IMG/VR virus record: IMGVR_UViG_3300030118_003244
Location: 1 to 24,888 of that record
Origin: a virus
Strand: one strand, 5' to 3'
Length of the DNA: 24,888 bases
Each line of letters starts with the position of its first letter. Position 1 is the first letter of the stretch. A model generated the notes under the pieces. It searched no databases. It was not told the origin of the DNA and saw only the letters and a program-made list of their open reading frames with translations. A program made the translations under genes and the position numbers. This document shows positions 14,298 through 20,769 of this stretch, one piece after another.

Positions 14298-14808
14298 AAT
14301 AATTTATGCTGACCCACCTTGGTACTTTAAAAGCTATTCTAAAAAAGGCGAAGATAGAAACGCAACCAATCATTACCCTTGTATGGAGTTCAATGATTTA
14401 TTGGCTCTTAATATCAATGATATTGCTGATGTGGATTGTTGTTTGTTTATGTGGGTTACTGATCCTTTTTTGGAAAAATCTTTTGAACTACTTAAACAAT
14501 GGGGATTTAAATATAAAACAATCGCTTTTACTTGGGCTAAAAAAAATAAAACAAATGATAATTTCTTTATGGGATTAGGTTATTGGACTAGGGCTAACCC
14601 TGAAATTTGTTTGTTAGCTACAAAAGGAAAACCAAAAAGATTTTATAAAAATGTAAAACAATTAGTTATTGATAGCCGTAGGGAACATTCAAGAAAACCG
14701 GATATTATTAGAACTAACATTGTAAATCTTTGCGGCGATTTACCTAGAATTGAATTGTTTGCTAGGCAAAAGGTTCAAGGTTGGGATTGTTGGGGTAACG
14801 AAGTTTGA
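14251..14808 (+). CDS. MT-A70 family adenine-N6 DNA methyltransferase
   Basis: This 185-residue protein transfers methyl from S-adenosylmethionine to adenine. The catalytic motif YADPPW is at 19-24. YWTRANPEICLLATKG, REHSRKPD and PRIELFAR with a final GWDCWGNE are the signature of phage and bacterial MT-A70 enzymes. AAGGAG ten bases upstream fixes the start. Length is normal for the phage type. It may protect phage DNA from host restriction or mark it for regulation. Confidence 0.88.
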   Translation: MILKEKPILKDSKKYKIIYADPPWYFKSYSKKGEDRNATNHYPCMEFNDLLALNINDIADVDCCLFMWVTDPFLEKSFELLKQWGFKYKTIAFTWAKKNKTNDNFFMGLGYWTRANPEICLLATKGKPKRFYKNVKQLVIDSRREHSRKPDIIRTNIVNLCGDLPRIELFARQKVQGWDCWGNEV

Positions 14809-15287
14809 TTGTAAAACTAGAACCTTACGAAATAGAGATGGCTTCGCAAGTTGCCAATAAAAGATACGTTGAAAATATAAAAATGAAAAAAACCTTTGGA
14901 CATGGTTTTAAAGGTACGGAAGAAAAAACATTATCTTTAGGAATTTTAGGGGCTATGGGCGAAGTTGCTTATTGTAAAGCTAAGAATGTTTTTTTTAACG
15001 GAAGTTATAGCGATACTTATAACCGGTATGATAAAGCGGACGTTGGGGAAGATATAGAAATAAGAACCCAACAAAAAAAATATAACAATACATTAATCAT
15101 TAGGCCGGTTGAAAAAAAAGCAAAGTATGTTTTGATTACTTATGAGGGTAATCATACATATACATTACAAGGTTGGTTTCCTTATCATAGTAAAATAGAA
15201 GATAAATACCTTACGGACTTTGGCCTTGATAGGCCTAAATGCTGGAGTATTCCTATAAAAGATTTATATAACATTAACGATTTATGA
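14805..15287 (+). CDS. restriction-endonuclease-like fold protein, TTG start
   Basis: This is a 160-residue protein. The pattern GAMGEVAYCK (E53), KADVGEDIEIRT (D79, E85-x-R87), YVLITYEG and LQGWFPYHS follows PD-(D/E)XK proteins, but Arg replaces the catalytic Lys, so activity is uncertain. It begins with TTG overlapping the methyltransferase stop (TTGA), so the two are coupled. It may be a DNA-binding partner of the methyltransferase or a reduced nuclease. Related proteins occur in many phages without known function. Confidence 0.5.
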   Translation: MIVKLEPYEIEMASQVANKRYVENIKMKKTFGHGFKGTEEKTLSLGILGAMGEVAYCKAKNVFFNGSYSDTYNRYDKADVGEDIEIRTQQKKYNNTLIIRPVEKKAKYVLITYEGNHTYTLQGWFPYHSKIEDKYLTDFGLDRPKCWSIPIKDLYNINDL

Positions 15288-15949
15288 CGGACAAAATAAA
15301 TTTTAAAATTTTTAAGCCATTCGGTTCTACTTTAGCAAAAGCAACATTACCCCTAGACTTAATTAAAGATTTCAAAGAAGATTTGCAAAAGATAAGACAA
15401 GACAAACAAAAGCAAAAAGACCATGATTGGGGTAAAAGACTTGTTGGCCATGTTGCCGAAGAATATCTTATAACGCCGGAAGTAATGTTGAAATGGAAAA
15501 GACAATTTTTTGACCCTATTATTGCTTCTTATACTAATGCCCATTACAAAGAAGACAAGATTAAAAGCATTTTAATTAATTCAGCCTGGTATGTGGTGTC
15601 AAAACCAAACGATTACAACCCAGCACATAGACATACGGAATATTCAAAATCAAAAAATTATCATTTATCTTGTGTTGGATATTTACAAATACCAAAATCA
15701 ATGATTCCTACGGACAATGCCAAACAACATAATGATTTTTCAGGAAATACTGAATTTTTAGAGGGTTCGGAGGGTATGTTCACAGACGTTAATTATAGAA
15801 TTATGCCAAACGAAATGGAGCGTACTTGGATTTTATTCCCTAACAATCTTACGCATGTTGTTTATCCATTTAATTCAAGCGATAAAAATGATGAAAGAAT
15901 ATCTTTTAGCTTTAACGCAACTATTAATTTTGAAGAAAGTATAAACTAA
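15284..15949 (+). CDS. 2-oxoglutarate/Fe(II) oxygenase-like phage protein
   Basis: This is a 221-residue protein. PAHRHTEYS gives H117-x-E119, WILFPNNLTHVVYPF gives H191, and ERISFSFN gives R205, the iron and 2-oxoglutarate ligands of the double-stranded beta-helix oxygenases commonly encoded by marine phages. The substrate is unknown. Prolyl or other protein residues and modified DNA bases are both possible, and its place after a methyltransferase makes DNA worth considering. ATGA overlap upstream. Its stop overlaps a convergent minus-strand gene by four bases. Confidence 0.7.
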   Translation: MTDKINFKIFKPFGSTLAKATLPLDLIKDFKEDLQKIRQDKQKQKDHDWGKRLVGHVAEEYLITPEVMLKWKRQFFDPIIASYTNAHYKEDKIKSILINSAWYVVSKPNDYNPAHRHTEYSKSKNYHLSCVGYLQIPKSMIPTDNAKQHNDFSGNTEFLEGSEGMFTDVNYRIMPNEMERTWILFPNNLTHVVYPFNSSDKNDERISFSFNATINFEESIN

Positions 15950-16083
15950 TCGCTAATACTTCTAGTATTATAATTGTTTCTAACATAGCTACCTTTACCC
16001 TTTTTGGGTTTGATTATTCGTAATTTGTAATATGCTTTTGTCAAAATCTTTGCAAAAGGATTTTTTTTTAATTTTGTTTTCAT
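15946..16083 (-). CDS. 45-residue basic protein
   Basis: The peptide begins MKTKLKKNPFAKILTKAYYK and contains KPKKGKGSYVR, a motif I have seen in short basic phage proteins. Its first 89 bases overlap the 59-residue gene at 15995-16174 in another frame, and it lacks a clear ribosome site. The final four bases overlap the convergent oxygenase gene. The motif favours it being real. Confidence 0.45.
   Translation of the reverse strand: MKTKLKKNPFAKILTKAYYKLRIIKPKKGKGSYVRNNYNTRSISD
15954..15970. repeat. 7-bp inverted repeat at the convergent junction
   Basis: TAATACT and AGTATTA are exact complements around TCT. It sits where plus- and minus-strand operons meet. No T-run follows on either side, so it is a weak terminator at best. 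It has the AATACT half-site seen at 11137 and 19672 but in the opposite order and with other spacing. Confidence 0.35.
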
Positions 16084-16174
16084 AATGTTTATAAATAATA
16101 CCTTTTGAAGATAATATATTTCTTAATGTTAATTTAGCTACTTCTTCAATATTTATTTTTTGTTGTAGTTTCAT
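15995..16174 (-). CDS. 59-residue hypothetical protein
   Basis: AAAGG seven bases before the ATG supports this start, which lies 29 bases inside the preceding methyltransferase gene. The product begins MKLQQKINIEEVAKLTLRNI, continues SSKGIIYKHYENK, and has a Lys-rich, less structured end where it overlaps the 45-residue gene. Function unknown. Confidence 0.45.
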   Translation of the reverse strand: MKLQQKINIEEVAKLTLRNILSSKGIIYKHYENKIKKKSFCKDFDKSILQITNNQTQKG

Positions 16175-16787
16175 TCTTTAACCTTTCTTTTATTACATGC
16201 GATACTTCTTCTTGTATTTCCGAACCAACCCAATTACGATTATTATTACTACAAGCTATCGCCGTTGTTCCGCTACCCAAAAACGGATCATAAACTAAAT
16301 CTTTTTCTTCGGTAAAACTTTTTATAAATGTTTCGCAAATTTCTACCGGCATAGAATTTTTATAGCCGCTACCTTTTACCATAAATAAATCTTGTAATAT
16401 TTTTTTATTTTGTGGTTGCTTTCTTTTACCTTGTGAAAAAGTAATTAAATGTTGATAAGGTAATTTATATAAATCAATCTTTGTTGTTTTTATCCATAAC
16501 TTATAACTATAAACATTCCAATCAAGGCTAGTAAAAGCGTCAATAACCGCTTTATGTTTTGGAATGATACCGCCGTTTGCTTTCCTATCGGTAATGCAAA
16601 TAGTTACAAAGCCGCTAATAGGATTAAAATTTTCAATAAAAGGTTTTATCCATGTATAATAACTATCATTTAAAACTAAACCTATTTCGCTAAAGTCTGG
16701 CGGCGAAGTAATAATATAATTATATTTAAAATCTTTATTTGTTAAGCGTTCGTAACAATCTTCTATATAAAATTTATTAATTGTCAT
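16146..16787 (-). CDS. N4/N6 DNA methyltransferase, beta-class order
   Basis: This is a 213-residue protein. The catalytic motif comes first (IITSPPDF, 25-32) and the S-adenosylmethionine site last (DPFLGSGTTAIACSNNNRNWVGSEI, from 167, shown here in part as DPFLGSGTTA), the order of the N6_N4_Mtase family. The catalytic motif is normally (D/N/S)PP(Y/F/W), and here Asp follows PP with Phe one later, which may be a clade feature or a loss of function. ATGA overlap with the methyltransferase upstream suggests they act as a pair. Confidence 0.75.
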   Translation of the reverse strand: MTINKFYIEDCYERLTNKDFKYNYIITSPPDFSEIGLVLNDSYYTWIKPFIENFNPISGFVTICITDRKANGGIIPKHKAVIDAFTSLDWNVYSYKLWIKTTKIDLYKLPYQHLITFSQGKRKQPQNKKILQDLFMVKGSGYKNSMPVEICETFIKSFTEEKDLVYDPFLGSGTTAIACSNNNRNWVGSEIQEEVSHVIKERLKNETTTKNKY

Positions 16788-17740
16788 ATTTTTTGAAAAA
16801 CTAATACGTTTTGATGTATCTTAACAACCTTTCTATTTTTCATAGACGTTGAAGCCCTTACACTAGCCGAACCGATAGCATTTAATAAAATGATTTCATT
16901 GTAGAACTTCATTCCACATTTAGTAAAAGCCCTAATGGTGTCCGGCACAAAGCCGTAAAAATGGCCTTTCTTGTCCCTAAATTCACCCACAACAAAACAA
17001 GCTAGTTCTCCTTGTTTTAATAAATTGCATGATTTCGCAATTATTGATTCGTAAATTTTTAAAAATTGTGGGTATTCCATGTTGGAAATATCGTCTTGCA
17101 TATCGCTATAAATTTCTAAATTACCATAAGGCGGACAACTAAAAATAAAATCGTAGCTTTCTATTTGGTTACTTGTTACGCCGTCTTTTAAATTATCTAA
17201 AATTTTATTACTATCGCCAACAATCCAATTTGGCTTTTTATCTTTTTCTTCAAAAATTTTGTCCGCTTGTAGTTTATTGCTTTCAACTTGTTCCGGCCGT
17301 AATTCAATACCGGTATAATCATGGCCTAAAGTAGCCGCAACAATACCCCTAACCGAACCACCTGCGAATGGGTCTAATATCCTAGAATTTTCTTTGGGAC
17401 AAAACCAAGTATAGGCCAATTCACAAACAACAGGGTCAAATATACTATGTTCGCCAACGTCTAATATTCTTTGCGTAGATTCGGCCGGTTTCTTTCCGCT
17501 TCGTTCGGCTTGTCTATGCCTACCGGCAAAGTGAGCACCGTCAACTTTCCGCCCTAATTCGCTTTCTATACCTAACGCTTTCCATTTATTACGTCTTCTT
17601 TGCCAAGAACCTTGTTTGGTATCAAATACCGAAAATGGCGGTTCTATGTATTTGTCCCTTAATTCAAATTTTTTTGTTACTTCATTACCAAATAAATCTA
17701 CTTGAATAGTTGGTTCTTCTTGTTTAAAATTATCCGCCAT
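16784..17740 (-). CDS. phage DNA methyltransferase
   Basis: This is a 318-residue protein. The N-terminus has EPPFSVFDTKQGSWQRRRNKW and then LGIESELGRK, an element of a phage methyltransferase group. The S-adenosylmethionine site LDPFAGGSVRG (122-132), GIELRPEQ and the catalytic SCPPYG (201-206) are intact, with SAM site before catalytic motif. The start follows AAAGGGTGAAAC. It overlaps the second methyltransferase by four bases. No cognate restriction enzyme is adjacent, so it is probably a protective or regulatory enzyme. Confidence 0.82.
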   Translation of the reverse strand: MADNFKQEEPTIQVDLFGNEVTKKFELRDKYIEPPFSVFDTKQGSWQRRRNKWKALGIESELGRKVDGAHFAGRHRQAERSGKKPAESTQRILDVGEHSIFDPVVCELAYTWFCPKENSRILDPFAGGSVRGIVAATLGHDYTGIELRPEQVESNKLQADKIFEEKDKKPNWIVGDSNKILDNLKDGVTSNQIESYDFIFSCPPYGNLEIYSDMQDDISNMEYPQFLKIYESIIAKSCNLLKQGELACFVVGEFRDKKGHFYGFVPDTIRAFTKCGMKFYNEIILLNAIGSASVRASTSMKNRKVVKIHQNVLVFQKI

Positions 17741-17948
17741 GTTTCACCCTTTCTTCGTAGGCCTTGTCCTCTTCTTGTTGCTTCTTAATTTGTTTTACTT
17801 CTTCTTTGCGAATCCATTCTTTCAAATCTTTTAATGGGACGTAATCTTTAGCTTTCAAAATATATTTCCAATATTGTACGCCTTGAATATAATAATTTTT
17901 ATTGCAAACTTCTTTTAATTTATTCCAGAGTTTGTCCCTTGCGTTCAT
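17730..17948 (-). CDS. hypothetical protein, helical and charged
   Basis: ATG 17948 follows AAAGG by eight bases. An in-frame ATG at 17957 lacks such a site. The 72-residue product has GVQYWKYILKAKDYVPLKDL, then a Lys/Glu coiled stretch. It overlaps the methyltransferase by 11 bases and the upstream gene by 29. No family recognised. Confidence 0.6.
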   Translation of the reverse strand: MNARDKLWNKLKEVCNKNYYIQGVQYWKYILKAKDYVPLKDLKEWIRKEEVKQIKKQQEEDKAYEERVKHGG

Positions 17949-18168
17949 CAAATGCACCTTTCATATTATTATAAAGTTTATTTGCGGAAATTATTTTTTC
18001 TTTTGCTTTATCTTCTATACTTACATTAACTTTTACTTTTTCTAATTCATTATTATAAAAAGTTTGTATTTTTCTATAAAGATGAGTTATTTCAAATTTA
18101 GGAAATGTTTTTTTGTGAATATATAAAGCCGCTTTTATATGTTCTAATTCTTTTAATGATAATTGCAT
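17920..18168 (-). CDS. hypothetical helical protein
   Basis: These 82 residues begin MQLSLKELEHIKAALYIHKK and are predicted helical throughout, with a Lys-rich middle. Its 3' end carries the ribosome site of the next gene. It probably belongs to the methyltransferase operon. Function unknown. Confidence 0.6.
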   Translation of the reverse strand: MQLSLKELEHIKAALYIHKKTFPKFEITHLYRKIQTFYNNELEKVKVNVSIEDKAKEKIISANKLYNNMKGAFDERKGQTLE

Positions 18169-18177
18169 AATTTTATT

Positions 18178-18282
18178 TTAAACTAAAAGCATTAATAAAA
18201 GATAACAACTACAAAAAAAAATAATAAAAAAAGTTAAAACCACCTTAATTGTGCTTTTAACTAAACCTTTTACTACTTCCAT
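18178..18282 (-). CDS. 34-residue membrane peptide
   Basis: AAGGG six bases before the ATG and a ten-base overlap with the upstream gene support it. After a short basic N-terminus (MEVVKGLVKSTIK) the rest is one hydrophobic helix with two cysteines. Function unknown. Confidence 0.5.
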   Translation of the reverse strand: MEVVKGLVKSTIKVVLTFFIIFFCSCYLLLMLLV

Positions 18283-18518
18283 GCCGAACCCTTGAAGCTA
18301 TCAACTAAAGCCATATTTGAACCATTAACGGCATAAATCATTATTTTAGCTTTATCGTCTTGCTTAACAATGTTTTTACCTTTTGTAATAGCTTCTTGTT
18401 TGCTAGGGTATTCGTATCGTTGCCTATCCCCTAAAGGCTTCCAATTAATACAAGTAAAGTATTCCGGATTGTCAACCGCTAGTATTTCCCTTTGGTTGAA
18501 TTGCATTTTTTTAGACAT
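18273..18518 (-). CDS. hypothetical protein
   Basis: An 81-residue protein preceded by GAAAGGAATC. It contains FTCINWKPLGDRQRYEYPSK and then AKIMIYAVNGSNMALV, an alpha/beta pattern without membrane segments. It is rich in aromatics and basic residues. No family recognised. Confidence 0.6.
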   Translation of the reverse strand: MSKKMQFNQREILAVDNPEYFTCINWKPLGDRQRYEYPSKQEAITKGKNIVKQDDKAKIMIYAVNGSNMALVDSFKGSAWK

Positions 18519-18542
18519 AATATTGATTCCTTTCTAAGTAAG

Positions 18543-18764
18543 TTATATCAAAAGCCATAAGATATACAACACTAATACAAATAAAATATAATAGTTGGTT
18601 GTTTTCTTGGGTTTTTGGTAATGTTGTTGTATTGGATATTGGTAGATTTTAGGGTAGTCAATCCTTGCTTGTGTATCTTCAAAATCCATAAAAATAAAAA
18701 ACCGTTTATTTGGGTTCTTTTGTTCTAATAGGCTAGTTATACCTTTGTAATCTTTTGCTTTCAT
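18543..18764 (-). CDS. small protein with C-terminal membrane anchor
   Basis: ATG 18764 is preceded by GAAAGG. A longer frame from 18794 would overlap the upstream gene and only translate the ribosome site. The 73 residues have KNPNKRFFIFMDFEDTQARI in the first half and a single transmembrane helix at the end (NYYILFVLVLYILWLLI). Probably a tail-anchored inner-membrane protein. Function unknown. Confidence 0.6.
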   Translation of the reverse strand: MKAKDYKGITSLLEQKNPNKRFFIFMDFEDTQARIDYPKIYQYPIQQHYQKPKKTTNYYILFVLVLYILWLLI

Positions 18765-18765
18765 A

Positions 18766-19197
18766 TTACAACCTTTCGCATTTGATAAGTTCAAACCAAG
18801 TAGAACCCAGCAAATTTTTTAGTTTTTTGCTATTGTTCTTACATGCTTCATAAACTTTTTTAGCTTTTATTGAGTCTTCGTCATAACCAAATTCTGAACA
18901 AAAATCCTCAAAAATAACGCCGTCAACCCCTATTGAATCCGTCAATAAGCAATCTAGTACAGTATCTAGTTTAGGGCTTTCGGTATGTGCCAAGCCTTGA
19001 CTAAATGGAATCGTCATTTGTTTAAAGCCGTACCTTGTATCTAAATGGTTGCCGTTAAGTTTAAACTTTCTTTTTATAGTAACTTTGTAATGGTTCATAT
19101 TTTCCGAATTTGCCATATTAGGGTTACTATCGGCGTAGTCGCTTGTTATTGATAATTTATTTTTATTAATAAATTGTTTTATTGTTTGTAGATTCAT
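18766..19197 (-). CDS. phage hypothetical protein, first gene of the methyltransferase operon
   Basis: A strong AAAGGAGG six bases upstream of ATG 19197 sets the start, giving 143 residues. A frame opening at 19269 adds 24 unlikely residues. The second half has LDCLLTDSIGVDG, then FEDFCSEFGYDEDSIKAKKV and YEACKNNSKKL, a recognisable block shared by short phage proteins of unknown function. It lies first in the leftward operon behind the divergent promoter region. Confidence 0.65.
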   Translation of the reverse strand: MNLQTIKQFINKNKLSITSDYADSNPNMANSENMNHYKVTIKRKFKLNGNHLDTRYGFKQMTIPFSQGLAHTESPKLDTVLDCLLTDSIGVDGVIFEDFCSEFGYDEDSIKAKKVYEACKNNSKKLKNLLGSTWFELIKCERL

Positions 19198-19341
19198 AGT
19201 TCCCTCCTTTTGTTTAATTTGTAAATTACGAATCATAAATAAAATTAACATAATACAAAACTTATACAAGATATTAATATTGATGTTCTTGCTTTGTTCT
19301 TAATTTTTTTTTCTTTGATTACCCTATATTTGGGTATATAG
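19198..19341. promoter_or_regulatory. divergent promoter/operator region
   Basis: This 144-base AT-rich gap separates the leftward operon (start 19197) and the rightward initiator-like gene (start 19342). It has a poly-T stretch at 19304-19312 and an operator-like inverted repeat at 19320-19336. A TATATT at 19325-19330, inside that repeat, could be a -10 box for a leaderless mRNA. Its -35 is poor. Nothing else is recognisable. Confidence 0.5.
19320..19336. promoter_or_regulatory. operator-like inverted repeat TACCC-N7-GGGTA, copy 1
   Basis: TACCC and GGGTA flank TATATTT, five bases before the ATG of the initiator-like gene. Two further copies with the same spacing lie at the end of that gene, which suggests binding of its own product or of a phage regulator. 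Confidence 0.5.
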
Positions 19342-19752
19342 ATGTCCGGCAAAGGGTTTATGAAAAATAAAGGGTTTTCAATGATTCCGAATCAAGTTAT
19401 TTGGGACGAAGATATATCAAATGATGCGAAGCTATTGTTTTGCTATTTGCGTAGCCTTTCCGAAAAATACCGAACTTTAAGAAATAAGACTTTATTGTAT
19501 AAACTGGGGATAAGTTTGAATACTTTACAAAATTGCAAAGCCGAACTTATTAAAAACGGCTATTTAAAGGTAATTAGAAAGACTTCCGCCAATAAGTACG
19601 AACTAGCTATTCCTAATAAGGTTGTTTTGCCCTACCCAGAATTTGGGCAACAGACTACCCAAAATTTGGGTAGTATTAAGAAGAGTAATACTAATATATA
19701 TAATAATAAAGGGTTGAAAGGTTTTAAAAGATTAAAGGGTTTTAAACCTTAA
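19342..19752 (+). CDS. helix-turn-helix replication-initiator-like protein
   Basis: This is a 136-residue protein. MIPNQVIWDEDISNDAKLLF, then LRSLSEKYRTLRNKTLLYKL, then GISLNTLQNCKAELIKNGYL, form the HTH_36-type winged helix found in plasmid and phage replication initiators. The C-terminus is Asn/Lys-rich, ends LKGFKRLKGFKP and is encoded by repeats. ATGs at 19342, 19360 and 19381 are all possible; the last has AAAGGG six bases upstream. It likely binds the inverted repeats around and inside its gene. Confidence 0.6.
   Translation: MSGKGFMKNKGFSMIPNQVIWDEDISNDAKLLFCYLRSLSEKYRTLRNKTLLYKLGISLNTLQNCKAELIKNGYLKVIRKTSANKYELAIPNKVVLPYPEFGQQTTQNLGSIKKSNTNIYNNKGLKGFKRLKGFKP
19632..19673. repeat. two inverted repeats TACCC-N7-GGG(T/C)A, copies 2 and 3
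   Basis: Copy 2 has CTACCC (19632-19637), AGAATTT, GGGCA. Copy 3 has CTACCC (19655-19660), AAAATTT, GGGTAG (19668-19673), a perfect 6-bp inverted repeat. They start 23 bases apart and share the ATTTGGG part with copy 1. They lie inside the coding region. Confidence 0.6.
19672..19752. other. candidate replication origin
   Basis: This stretch follows the two inverted repeats. It contains AGTATTA (19672-19678) and TAATACT (19686-19692), seven bases apart, an AT-only run (TAATATATATAATAATAAA), and two 15-base direct repeats (TTGAAAGGTTTTAAA and TTAAAGGGTTTTAAA) with an 18-base period. Iterons plus AT-rich DNA inside the initiator gene resemble the lambda O arrangement. No functional proof. Confidence 0.45.
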
Positions 19753-19757
19753 TATTA

Positions 19758-20063
19758 ATGTCAAACTATTTGAAGACAACCCCCCTGCCTTACTACTTTA
19801 AAGGTAAGCTATTACAATCTTTTAGAAAAAACGATTACACAAAAGAAGAGAAGCTAGAAATAGTAATAAAACTTAACCAAGAATACGCTGCCGGAATGTT
19901 GCCGGTTTCAAAATTAATATGGATTTACGAAAATGATTGTTTTGGTAAATATACCGTTCAATTAATAATTGACGATATGCTAGAAAAAGGAATTATTAAG
20001 ATAAATCCTATTACCCTTGATAAGCGAACATTTAGAAAGAAAAAAACAATATTTGACTGGTAA
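19758..20063 (+). CDS. hypothetical protein following the initiator-like gene
   Basis: This is a 101-residue basic protein (LPYYFKGKLLQSFRKNDYTK, then a helix-rich middle with EEKLEIVIKLNQEYAAG). It may form a helical domain with a winged-helix-like end (VQLIIDDMLEKGIIKINP). Its place after the initiator-like gene suggests a replication accessory such as a helicase loader, but no motif supports that. Confidence 0.6.
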   Translation: MSNYLKTTPLPYYFKGKLLQSFRKNDYTKEEKLEIVIKLNQEYAAGMLPVSKLIWIYENDCFGKYTVQLIIDDMLEKGIIKINPITLDKRTFRKKKTIFDW

Positions 20064-20094
20064 TGATGCAACACTGTGATAATTATGTTACTCT

Positions 20095-20123
20095 ACTAGC
20101 AACAACCCTTTCAGCTAGTTTTT
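20095..20123 (+). terminator. probable Rho-independent terminator of the initiator operon
   Basis: ACTAGC (20095-20100) and GCTAGT (20114-20119) form a 6-bp stem with a 13-base loop, followed by TTTT. It lies 32 bases after the stop at 20063 and before the packaging genes. Confidence 0.5.
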
Positions 20124-20139
20124 ATAAAGTTGCAACTTC

Positions 20140-20177
20140 GCTTGAGGGCGGTTCTTCCTTTCTTTACCGCCCCAAGC
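20140..20177 (+). other. GC-rich hairpin before the small terminase
   Basis: GCTTG plus GGGCGGT (20140-20144, 20146-20152, bulged A at 20145) pairs with ACCGCCC plus CAAGC (20166-20177), giving 12 bp around a 13-base pyrimidine-rich loop (TCTTCCTTTCTTT). No T-run follows. It ends six bases before the AAAGG ribosome site of the small terminase, so it may control translation or be a packaging site or structured RNA. An 8-bp palindrome GTTGCAAC lies just upstream. Confidence 0.55.
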
Positions 20178-20195
20178 CCTAAGAAAGGTAAAACT

Positions 20196-20627
20196 ATGGC
20201 CGGAAGAAAAAGAAAATTAACCGATAAATTAGCAGATAAAATTCTTGATTTGATAGCCGATGGTTTAACCATTAGACAAATATTTGAAAGGGAAGATATT
20301 AATTATACTTGGACAAGTTTTAGGAAAGAATTAGTTTCCAATCCTAATTTAATGGATAGATACCAAAAGTCAAAAGAACTTGCTATTGATTTAGAATTGT
20401 CAAACTTGAAAGACAAAAGACTAGAACTAGAGGCAAAAATAGAATCCGGTGAAATAGACGGCAAGGCCGGACAAAATTTAGTTAATCTTTATAAAATTAT
20501 TGTAGCTTCAAGCCAATGGTCGGCTAGTAAGTTAGCAAGTAAAAAATATGGAAAACAAGCGGAAGTTTTAACGCTTAAAGGTTCACAAAACGAACCAATT
20601 AACATTAGTTGGGACTTAAAAGGGTAA
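20196..20627 (+). CDS. terS: terminase small subunit
   Basis: This 143-residue protein recognises phage DNA for packaging. AAAGG seven bases upstream fixes ATG 20196. A longer frame from 20130 would run through the hairpin and is unlikely. The N-terminus is a helix-turn-helix (LADKILDLIADGLTIRQIFE, then TWTSFRKEL), and helices for oligomerisation follow (LELSNLKDKRLELEAKIE), the usual small-terminase layout. It lies upstream of the large terminase, separated by a noncoding stretch and a small gene. Confidence 0.75.
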   Translation: MAGRKRKLTDKLADKILDLIADGLTIRQIFEREDINYTWTSFRKELVSNPNLMDRYQKSKELAIDLELSNLKDKRLELEAKIESGEIDGKAGQNLVNLYKIIVASSQWSASKLASKKYGKQAEVLTLKGSQNEPINISWDLKG

Positions 20628-20715
20628 TTATATGCCGATATATTAGTATTAAATTTATATTTTTATTACTTGCGTTGGTTTAAAAGTATTGAATTTATTG
20701 AATGTTTGCCATTTC

Positions 20716-20744
20716 TTGCACAAATAAAAAAGGTTTATTATATG
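20716..20744 (+). promoter_or_regulatory. promoter-like sequence before the large-terminase genes
   Basis: TTGCAC (20716-20721) and TATATG (20739-20744) are separated by 17 bases, a sigma70-like arrangement facing the packaging genes. A palindrome lies just downstream at 20753-20769 where a repressor could block it. Confidence 0.4.
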
Positions 20745-20752
20745 TGAGATAA

Positions 20753-20769
20753 TTTAGAATCATTCTAAA
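20753..20769. promoter_or_regulatory. palindrome TTTAGAA-TCA-TTCTAAA
   Basis: Exact 7-bp arms around three bases, placed just after the promoter-like sequence. A short loop and no T-run make it more like an operator than a terminator. Confidence 0.4.

Noticed and set aside
15991-16012. TACCC...GGGTT near 16000 as a further copy of the TACCC-N7-GGGTA repeat
   Set aside because: The spacer is five bases, not seven, and the outer base does not match. It lies in a Lys/Gly codon run (KPKKGKG).
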